Assembly (NCBI GenBank): GCA_964424125.1
Contig: CAYRHS010000029.1
Location: forward strand, 1-23,718
Direction of reading: 5' to 3'
Length of the DNA stretch: 23,718 nucleotides
Source of the DNA: CAYRHS01 sp964424125
GTDB taxonomy: Bacteria; Actinomycetota; Acidimicrobiia; IMCC26256; JAOSJL01
In this document: piece by piece, positions 1 through 5,074 of the stretch
Layout: each line of letters starts with the position of its first letter
Position numbering within the stretch: position 1 is the first letter of the stretch
The notes under the pieces: generated by a model
What the model was told of the DNA's origin: nothing
Databases searched by the model: none
The model's input: only the letters and a program-made list of their open reading frames with translations
Program-made: the position numbers and the translations under genes

Positions 1-144
1 GCGTCGCTCTAGCGATTCAAGGAGGACGTGCGCGAGGTCCAAGCCGGCTTCGAGTGCGGGATCGGGCTTGAGAACTACCAGGACCTCAAGCCCGGGGACG
101 TGATCGAGACCTACGAGGAACGCGAGATCGCCCGGACCTCGTAG
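1..144 (+). CDS. infB: Translation initiation factor IF-2, C-terminal fragment with an in-frame TAG
   Basis: The first reading frame gives the typical end of IF-2: an RFKEDVREV stretch, then FECGIGLENYQDLKPGDVIETY, a short charged tail and a TAG stop at 142-144. This is the end of the C-terminal domain that binds fMet-tRNA on the 30S subunit. The gene's start lies outside the window. Codon 4 (10-12) is TAG, where the family normally has Lys or Arg in the phrase SL[KR]RFK. One base change (AAG to TAG) would explain it. The stop would remove about 44 residues of an essential domain, so a sequence error is more likely than a true truncation. Identity is secure from the conserved C-terminal phrase and from the following ylxP and rbfA genes, the usual infB neighbours. 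Confidence 0.85.
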
Positions 145-224
145 TGCGAAGCGGGTGCTGGTCTCCGAGGCTGGCCTGCACACGTGCCCGGGGTCGGATG
201 CGCAAGACGGGCTCTGCGGTTTCG

Positions 225-230
225 TAGGCT
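225..230 (+). promoter_or_regulatory. -10 box (TAGGCT) before the DUF4396 gene
   Basis: TAGGCT lies 9 bases before the ATG at 240, and no Shine-Dalgarno is visible in that gap. This fits an actinobacterial -10 element giving a leaderless or nearly leaderless mRNA. No -35 consensus is visible. The rest of the 95-base gap after infB shows nothing else clear. Confidence 0.4.
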
Positions 231-239
231 CGGCCGTCC

Positions 240-929
240 ATGCCCCCCGCCTGGTTGACGATCCTGGCCTGGACCTACCTCTCGATCTGCTTCCTGTGCG
301 CGGCCCTCATCGTGGCGGACGTCGCGCGCGGCTACCGCCAGCGGATGCCGATCATGGAATGGGTGTGGGCCATCACCGCGCTCTATCTCGGGCCGCTCGC
401 CGTGCTCGCGTACTGGAAGGTGGGCCGGACCTACTCGCCCCGATTCCAGGCCGAGGCGGGGCTCGACGGGCCGCATGCCCCGTACTGGCTGCGCGTAGGT
501 GTCTCGGTGACCCACTGCGGCGCGGGTTGCACGCTCGGGGACGTGATCGCGGAGTGGCTCGTGTTCGTCTTCGCCCTCGCGATCGCGGGGATCTCGCTGT
601 GGGCGAGCTACCTCCTCGACTACGCCTTTGCCTTCGTCCTCGGCATCGTGTTCCAGTACCTCGCGATCACCCAGATGGGCAAGGTCCGCTTCGGTGACGC
701 GATCCGCAGGGCTGTGAAGTCCGACACGATCTCGTTGACAAGCTTCGAGGTCGGCCTCTTCGGCTGGATGGCCCTGATGTTCTTCGTCTTCTTCCCCCAC
801 CCGGACAATCTGCAGCCCGACACGGCTGGGTTCTGGTTCCTCATGCAGATCGGGATGGCCATCGGGTTCGCGACCTCCTACCCCACCAACGTCTGGCTCA
901 TCCGCCGGGGCATCAAGGAGGCGATGTGA
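240..929 (+). CDS. DUF4396 domain membrane protein
   Basis: This 229-residue protein is very hydrophobic. Probable membrane segments lie near residues 5-27, 38-58, 103-122, 124-146, 170-187 and 197-217. The motif HCGAGCTLGD (92-101), just before the third segment, and the ending SYPTNVWLIRRGIKEAM are characteristic of DUF4396 proteins, a family of unknown function. The paired Cys residues and His in the motif could bind a metal, but that is inference. The ATG at 240 is chosen because the first membrane segment starts at once and a TAGGCT box lies 9 bases upstream. The gene sits between infB and ylxP, where a translation gene would be expected, so it looks like an insertion with its own promoter. 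Family assignment is by motif recognition and no function can be given. Confidence 0.8.
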   Translation: MPPAWLTILAWTYLSICFLCAALIVADVARGYRQRMPIMEWVWAITALYLGPLAVLAYWKVGRTYSPRFQAEAGLDGPHAPYWLRVGVSVTHCGAGCTLGDVIAEWLVFVFALAIAGISLWASYLLDYAFAFVLGIVFQYLAITQMGKVRFGDAIRRAVKSDTISLTSFEVGLFGWMALMFFVFFPHPDNLQPDTAGFWFLMQIGMAIGFATSYPTNVWLIRRGIKEAM

Positions 930-989
930 GCGGTGGCATCGAGCAACGCCCGAGGGGATTCGCGCTGCGGGGCGGCCGGCACCGGGTGA

Positions 990-995
990 GACAAT
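990..995 (+). promoter_or_regulatory. -10-like box (GACAAT) before ylxP
   Basis: GACAAT ends exactly 6 bases before the GTG at 1002, the same spacing seen before dapB, the second TetR gene and the RNase J gene. There is no Shine-Dalgarno. It is the weakest of the set because the first base is G rather than T. Confidence 0.35.
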
Positions 996-1001
996 GGGCC
1001 C

Positions 1002-1292
1002 GTGCACGCGGTCGTGCTCCGCTTCGATCTCCACGTCCCGGCGAGCCGGTCACTGAAGGACAAGCGCGCCGCGATCCGGCCCATCGTCGACGGCCTGCGG
1101 CACCGGTTCAAGGTCTCCGTCGCGGAGATCGACCACCAGGACCGCTGGCAGCGAGCGTCGGTCGCGGTCGCCCTGGTGGCCCCCTCGGCGGGTCGCCTGG
1201 ACGAGCTCGTCGACGCGATCGACCGCTTCGTGGCGCATGCGCCCGACATCGAGCTCCTCGACACCGAGACCGCGTGGCTGGAGCCCGCATGA
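1002..1292 (+). CDS. ylxP: DUF503 / YlxP family protein
   Basis: The 96-residue product has the family's usual length and pattern: an early hydrophobic strand, then SRSLKDKR (about 16-23), RHRFKVSVAEIDHQD (about 34-48) and WQRA. DUF503 proteins are small ferredoxin-like-fold proteins found between infB and rbfA in many bacteria. Some evidence in other species links them to ribosome maturation, but no reaction is established. The GTG at 1002 is the only start that gives the complete N-terminal strand, and a GACAAT box ends 6 bases before it, so the mRNA is probably leaderless. The stop lies 28 bases before rbfA, so the two are likely cotranscribed. Confidence 0.88.
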   Translation: MHAVVLRFDLHVPASRSLKDKRAAIRPIVDGLRHRFKVSVAEIDHQDRWQRASVAVALVAPSAGRLDELVDAIDRFVAHAPDIELLDTETAWLEPA

Positions 1293-1320
1293 GCCACCGA
1301 AGGCCCCCGGAGGAACGGTC

Positions 1321-1692
1321 GTGAGCACCCGCCGCTATCCGCGAACGGCACGGGTGAACGAGGTCGTGCACGAGACACTGGCCGACGAGCTCGAGCGTTG
1401 CTCCGATCCTCGTCTCGAGCTCGTGACGGTCACCGGGGTCGAGGTGACGCCCGATCTCCGCGAGGCGACGGTCTTCTACACGAGCCATGCCGCCGACCCC
1501 GACGCGGCCGCCGACACCGCCGCCGGGCTCCATGCCGCTTCGTCTCATCTGCGAGCGACCTTGGGTCGGCAGGTCCGGCTCAAGTACGTTCCCCGGCTGA
1601 GCTTCGTCGAGGACCCGGCGATCGCTCGGGGCCAACGTGTGGAGGAGATCATCCGCTCCCTCCACGCGGAAGTGGGCGAGGAGGACGTGTGA
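1321..1692 (+). CDS. rbfA: 30S ribosome-binding factor RbfA
   Basis: RbfA is a single-domain KH-type protein that binds the immature 30S subunit near the 5' end of 16S rRNA and helps its late maturation. The 123-residue product shows the family pattern: basic N-terminus with RVNEVVHETLADEL, then DPRLELVTVTGVEVTPDLREA (about 32-52), the strand VFYTS, and near the end RLKYVPRLSFVEDP. The GTG at 1321 is chosen because GGAGGA at 1309-1314 is well placed as a ribosome-binding site and the protein then begins as other RbfA proteins do. Its last codons overlap the next gene by 4 bases (GTGA), so translation is probably coupled. Confidence 0.92.
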   Translation: MSTRRYPRTARVNEVVHETLADELERCSDPRLELVTVTGVEVTPDLREATVFYTSHAADPDAAADTAAGLHAASSHLRATLGRQVRLKYVPRLSFVEDPAIARGQRVEEIIRSLHAEVGEEDV

Positions 1693-2675
1693 CGATCGAG
1701 GCGCCCACTCGTGAGGAGCTCGATGCCCTGCTCTGGCAGGCGGCGGGCACGATCGCGAGCGCCGAGACCGTGGGGCTCGCCTGCCACGTCAACCCCGACG
1801 GCGACGCGCTCGGGTCCATGCTCGGTTTGTTCCACTCGCTGCGGGAGGCGGGCCGGGCGGTGGTTGCCTCGTTCTCGGAGCCGTTCGTCGTCGCGCCGCA
1901 CTACCGCGAGCTGCCCGGACTCGACCTGCTGACCAAGCCGGCCGACTTCCCGAGCGCCCCCGAGGTCATGGTCACCTTCGACTCGGGATCCCTCGCCCGG
2001 CTGGGCGACCTGCGACCCGCGGCGGAGGCGGCGCGCGAGCTGGTCGTGATCGACCACCACATCTCCAACGATCGGTACGGAACCCTCAACATCATCGATC
2101 CCGACGCCGCGGCCAGCGGTGCGCTGGTCCATCGGATGATCCGTCTCACTGGGCTCCCGCTCAACAACGATGCCGCGGTGTGCCTGTACGCCGCCCTCGT
2201 GTGCGACACCGGGCGCTTCCAGTACGAGACGACCACGCCCGAGACGTTCGAGATCGCCCGCGACCTCGTGGGCTTCGACATCCCCATCACCCGGCTCAGC
2301 CGCTCGCTCTTCGAGGAGCATCGTCTGGCGTACCTCCGCCTCCTGGGAGAGGCACTCGGCCGGGCGGAGCTCGTGGCCGACAAGCGATTCGTCTGGACCG
2401 CGGTGACCAAGGAGGACCGTGAACGCCACGGAGTGGCCTTCGACGAGATCGAAGGGCTGATCGACATTGTGCGGCGCACCGCGGAGGCCGAGGTCACTTG
2501 CGTCGTGAAGCAGGGTGACGACGGCGTCTATCGCGTGAGCCTCCGCTCGCTCGGTGCCGTCGACGTCCACGAGATCGCCGAGGCCGAAGGAGGGGGCGGG
2601 CACCGATTCGCGGCGGGCTTCTCGACCACCGACGAGCCACGCGAGGTGGTGTCCCGCATCCTCGAGCGCCTCTGA
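1689..2675 (+). CDS. nrnA: DHH/DHHA1 phosphoesterase, NrnA-type (nanoRNase / pAp phosphatase)
   Basis: The 328-residue protein has the full DHH-DHHA1 layout. The first metal motif is HVNPDGDALGS (33-43), a second Asp lies in FDSG (97-100), the DHH triad is at 122-124, and the C-terminal DHHA1 motif GGGGHRFAAGF lies close to the end. Proteins of this size and layout beside rbfA and truB are NrnA-type Mn-dependent enzymes. They hydrolyse 2- to 5-mer RNA and, in several species, 3'-phosphoadenosine 5'-phosphate; bacterial cyclic-dinucleotide phosphodiesterases are close relatives. The GTG at 1689 overlaps the rbfA stop by 4 bases and directly precedes the conserved region. Family membership is firm. 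The preferred substrate (short RNA, pAp or pApA) cannot be read from the sequence. Confidence 0.88.
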   Translation: MTIEAPTREELDALLWQAAGTIASAETVGLACHVNPDGDALGSMLGLFHSLREAGRAVVASFSEPFVVAPHYRELPGLDLLTKPADFPSAPEVMVTFDSGSLARLGDLRPAAEAARELVVIDHHISNDRYGTLNIIDPDAAASGALVHRMIRLTGLPLNNDAAVCLYAALVCDTGRFQYETTTPETFEIARDLVGFDIPITRLSRSLFEEHRLAYLRLLGEALGRAELVADKRFVWTAVTKEDRERHGVAFDEIEGLIDIVRRTAEAEVTCVVKQGDDGVYRVSLRSLGAVDVHEIAEAEGGGGHRFAAGFSTTDEPREVVSRILERL

Positions 2676-2685
2676 TCGACGCCCG

Positions 2686-3579
2686 GTGCTCGACGGTGTG
2701 CTCGTGGTGGACAAGCCGGCGGGTTGGACGTCCCACGACGTCGTAGCCCGGCTGCGGCGCGTCGTCGGCCAGCGTCGGATCGGTCATGCGGGAACGCTCG
2801 ACCCCGACGCGACCGGAGTGCTCGTCGTCGGGGTCGGCCGGGCCACCCGGCTGTTGCGGTTCGTCCAGCAGACGCGAAAGGCGTACGAGGGCGAGATCGT
2901 CTTCGGCGTCGCGACCGACACCCGGGATGCATCGGGCTCGGTGCTCGAACGCTCGCCGATGCCGGTCGGGCGAGGCGAGGTGGAGCGGGCGGCGAAGCGA
3001 TTCGTCGGTGACATCTCCCAGGTGCCGCCCATGGTCTCGGCGCTGAAGGTCGACGGTCGCCGTCTCTACGAGCTCGCTCGGTCGGGGCAGGAGGTCGAAC
3101 GGGAGGCTCGGCCCGTGCGCATCGATCGCCTCGCGATCACGTCGTTCGAGCCCGGGCCGTATCCGGAAGCGGGTTTCGAGCTCGAGTGCAGCAGCGGGAC
3201 CTACGTGCGGTCGCTGGCCGAGGACCTCGGTGTGGCACTGGGGGGCCTGGCCCATCTGGGCCGACTCCGGCGCACGGCGGTCGGGCCGTTCACGCTGGCC
3301 GAGGCGCGAGCGCTCGAGGAGATCGAGGCCGACGTCCGGGCTGCACTGCTTCCTCCTCGCGATGGCGTCCGGCATCTGGTCGCGATCACCGTGGACGAAG
3401 AGCAGGCCCGCGCCGTCTCCCACGGCGCCGTCTTCCCGCGGCGCGACCTCGTCGACGACGCCCGGGCGGGCCCGTTCGCCGTCCTGGGTCCCGACGGCGG
3501 GCTGCTCGCGGTCTACGAGCGCCATGGCCCGGCCCTGAAGCCTGCAGTGGTGTTGGCATCGAGCGCGGCTCCCGGGTGA
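2686..3579 (+). CDS. truB: tRNA pseudouridine(55) synthase TruB
   Basis: TruB converts U55 in the T-loop of tRNAs to pseudouridine. The 297-residue product opens with DGVLVVDKPAGWTSHDVV and has the catalytic motif GHAGTLDPDATGVL, with the nucleophilic Asp at residue 39. Later come KAYEGEI, PPMVSALKVDGRRLYELAR and SGTYVRSLAEDLG, all standard TruB blocks, then a small C-terminal RNA-binding domain. The GTG at 2686 lies 10 bases after the previous stop and gives the usual N-terminus; upstream in-frame codons only shadow the previous gene. No strong ribosome-binding site is seen. It belongs to the ylxP-rbfA-nrnA-truB-ribF cluster and is complete. Confidence 0.95.
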   Translation: MLDGVLVVDKPAGWTSHDVVARLRRVVGQRRIGHAGTLDPDATGVLVVGVGRATRLLRFVQQTRKAYEGEIVFGVATDTRDASGSVLERSPMPVGRGEVERAAKRFVGDISQVPPMVSALKVDGRRLYELARSGQEVEREARPVRIDRLAITSFEPGPYPEAGFELECSSGTYVRSLAEDLGVALGGLAHLGRLRRTAVGPFTLAEARALEEIEADVRAALLPPRDGVRHLVAITVDEEQARAVSHGAVFPRRDLVDDARAGPFAVLGPDGGLLAVYERHGPALKPAVVLASSAAPG

Positions 3580-4550
3580 CGCTGGTGCCGATGGAGATCA
3601 CCTACCACCGACCGGCCGACGATCGGGGCACTGCGCTCACGATCGGCGCCTACGACGGAGTGCACCGCGGCCACCAGGCGGTGCTCCGGCTGCTCCGAGA
3701 GCTGGCTGACGCGCGTGGGCTGGCGGCGGCCCTGCTCACCTTCGACCGGCACCCCGCGCAGGTCGTCCGCCCCGACTCGGCGCCGAAGCTCCTCACGTCA
3801 CTGTCCCAGAAGCTCGAGCTCCTCGAAGCCACGGGACTCCTCGACGTCTGCCGCGTCCTGCACTTCGACGAGCAGCGCAGCCGGGAGCCGGCCGAGGAGT
3901 TCGTCCGGGAGATCCTCGTCGAGGAGCTCTCGGCGAAGCTCGTCGTGGTGGGCGCCGACTTCCATTTCGGTCACGGCCGCTCCGGCAATGTGGAGCTGCT
4001 CGAGCGCCTCGGTGCGGACCTCGGTTTCGAGGTCGTCGGCCTCGGCCTCGTGTCCCCGGCCGCCGACGACGCCGGAGGCCCTTCGGAGGATCGCGAGCCG
4101 TACTCGTCCACGCGCATCCGGGCACTCCTCGTCGAAGGCGACGTCGCCGGAGCCGCCGATCTGCTGGGTCGGCCCCATGCCGTGCGCGGGACGGTCGAGA
4201 CGGGGGACCGACGGGGCCGTGAGCTCGGCTTCCCGACCGCGAACGTTGCCGTGCCCACGGAGATCGCGCTGCCCGCGGACGGGATCTATGCGGGCACGGC
4301 AGTGGTCGAGGGCGGGGAGCACGTGGCCGCGATCAACCTCGGTCGCCGGCCGACCTTCCACGTCGAAGCGGAGCGGTCGCTCCTGGAGGCGCACCTCCTG
4401 GACTTCGACGGGGACCTCTACGGAGACGCCATGGAGGTGCGTTTCGTCGAGCGTCTGCGGGCCGAGGAGCGTTTCGAGTCGGTCGACGATCTCGTCGCCC
4501 AGATGCGTCGGGACGTCGAGGCCACCCGCCGGATCTTCGGGTCGGGCTGA
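3576..4550 (+). CDS. ribF: Bifunctional riboflavin kinase / FAD synthetase RibF
   Basis: RibF phosphorylates riboflavin to FMN and adenylates FMN to FAD. The N-terminal adenylyltransferase domain shows GAYDGVHRGHQ (about 24-34, the nucleotide-binding HxGH) and YSSTRIR (about 175-181). The C-terminal flavokinase domain shows GRELGFPTANV (about 213-223) with the PTAN motif, GRRPTF, and LEAHLLDFDGDLYG (about 268-282), which carries the catalytic Glu. Both domains are complete in 324 residues. The GTG at 3576 is preferred because it gives the 4-base GTGA overlap common in this window. GTG at 3585 and ATG at 3591 are also possible and would only shorten the N-terminus. No FMN riboswitch is seen upstream, as expected for a gene inside an operon. 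Confidence 0.94.
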   Translation: MTLVPMEITYHRPADDRGTALTIGAYDGVHRGHQAVLRLLRELADARGLAAALLTFDRHPAQVVRPDSAPKLLTSLSQKLELLEATGLLDVCRVLHFDEQRSREPAEEFVREILVEELSAKLVVVGADFHFGHGRSGNVELLERLGADLGFEVVGLGLVSPAADDAGGPSEDREPYSSTRIRALLVEGDVAGAADLLGRPHAVRGTVETGDRRGRELGFPTANVAVPTEIALPADGIYAGTAVVEGGEHVAAINLGRRPTFHVEAERSLLEAHLLDFDGDLYGDAMEVRFVERLRAEERFESVDDLVAQMRRDVEATRRIFGSG

Positions 4551-4611
4551 CGGGGAGCTGAACCGGGGCCACGGTCCGGGCGCCGGAGCGGTGGGATCAA
4601 CGGGGCCGTGG

Positions 4612-4617
4612 TAGCCT
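4612..4617 (+). promoter_or_regulatory. Possible -10 box (TAGCCT) before rpsO
   Basis: TAGCCT occurs 46 bases before the rpsO GTG, with no clear -35. Transcription from here would give a leader of about 40 bases holding the hairpin at 4627-4643. The call rests only on resemblance to the other TAnnnT boxes in the window. Confidence 0.25.
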
Positions 4618-4626
4618 GCCGAGCGT

Positions 4627-4643
4627 CGCGGGACCGTCCCGCG
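4627..4643 (+). promoter_or_regulatory. GC-rich hairpin in the rpsO leader
   Basis: CGCGGGA (4627-4633) pairs perfectly with TCCCGCG (4637-4643) around a three-base loop, 20 bases before the rpsO start. The position fits a leader structure controlling rpsO translation, since S15 represses its own mRNA in several bacteria through unrelated RNA folds. An attenuator is the alternative, but no U-run follows. Confidence 0.4.
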
Positions 4644-4663
4644 GCACCCCGCGATCGACGAAA

Positions 4664-4927
4664 GTGCATGAGTCGCGCATGTCCGAGACCATCACCGAGT
4701 ACCGCAGGCACGAGTCGGACACCGGGTCGCCCGAGGTCCAGGTCGCGCTCCTGAGCGAGCGGATCGATCACCTCACCGAGCACCTGAAGGTCCATCAGAA
4801 GGACCACCACTCGCGTCGCGGCCTCCTCATGCTGGTCGGCCGCCGCCGCCGCCTCCTCAACTACCTGCAGGACACCGACGTCGAGCGGTACCGGACGCTG
4901 ATCGGGCGGCTCGGGCTGCGCCGATAG
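4664..4927 (+). CDS. rpsO: 30S ribosomal protein S15
   Basis: S15 binds the central domain of 16S rRNA early in 30S assembly. The 87-residue product has the core motif HESDTGSPEVQVALL (about 16-30), then LTEHLKVHQKDHHSRRGLLMLVGRRRRLLNYL and a basic end, typical of the four-helix S15 fold. Two starts are possible: GTG at 4664 and ATG at 4679. The GTG is preferred because it leaves 18 residues before DTGS, close to the usual 20, and a total length near 88. Neither has a clear ribosome-binding site. rpsO followed by pnp is a widely conserved order, with hairpins between them as in other bacteria. Confidence 0.94.
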   Translation: MHESRMSETITEYRRHESDTGSPEVQVALLSERIDHLTEHLKVHQKDHHSRRGLLMLVGRRRRLLNYLQDTDVERYRTLIGRLGLRR

Positions 4928-4950
4928 CGGGACCCGGGGGCGGCGGGTGC

Positions 4951-4976
4951 CGCTCCCGTTCCAGATGTCGGGAGCG
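4951..4976 (+). promoter_or_regulatory. Hairpin in the rpsO-pnp spacer
   Basis: CGCTCCCG (4951-4958) and CGGGAGCG (4969-4976) form a perfect 8-base stem with a 10-base loop, 23 bases after the rpsO stop. No U-run follows, so simple intrinsic termination is less likely than an RNA processing or stability element. In enterobacteria the same spacer carries hairpins cut by RNase III and controlled by PNPase. Confidence 0.5.
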
Positions 4977-5000
4977 ACGCTGGTTGTCAGTCGCCACCGG

Positions 5001-5019
5001 CCCGGCGGGCGCCGCCGGG
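5001..5019 (+). promoter_or_regulatory. Second hairpin in the pnp leader
   Basis: CCCGGCGG (5001-5008) and CCGCCGGG (5012-5019) form a perfect 8-base GC stem with a three-base loop. A weaker pair, GGTGA (5022-5026) and TCACC (5037-5041), follows it. All lie before the pnp ribosome-binding site at 5063-5068. This tandem arrangement in the pnp leader suggests post-transcriptional control. Confidence 0.45.
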
Positions 5020-5074
5020 AGGGTGACCACTGGGAATCACCGACGCTCCCTCGATGAACCGAGAGGAGCGTTCC

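Noticed and set aside
1..144. Pyrrolysine or selenocysteine reading of the TAG in infB
   Set aside because: TAG is used as an ordinary stop elsewhere (infB end, second TetR gene, rpsO, livK), no such machinery is seen, and IF-2 does not use these residues.
3540..3600. FMN riboswitch before ribF
   Set aside because: The genes overlap by 4 bases, leaving no room, and the conserved RFN-element blocks are not present.
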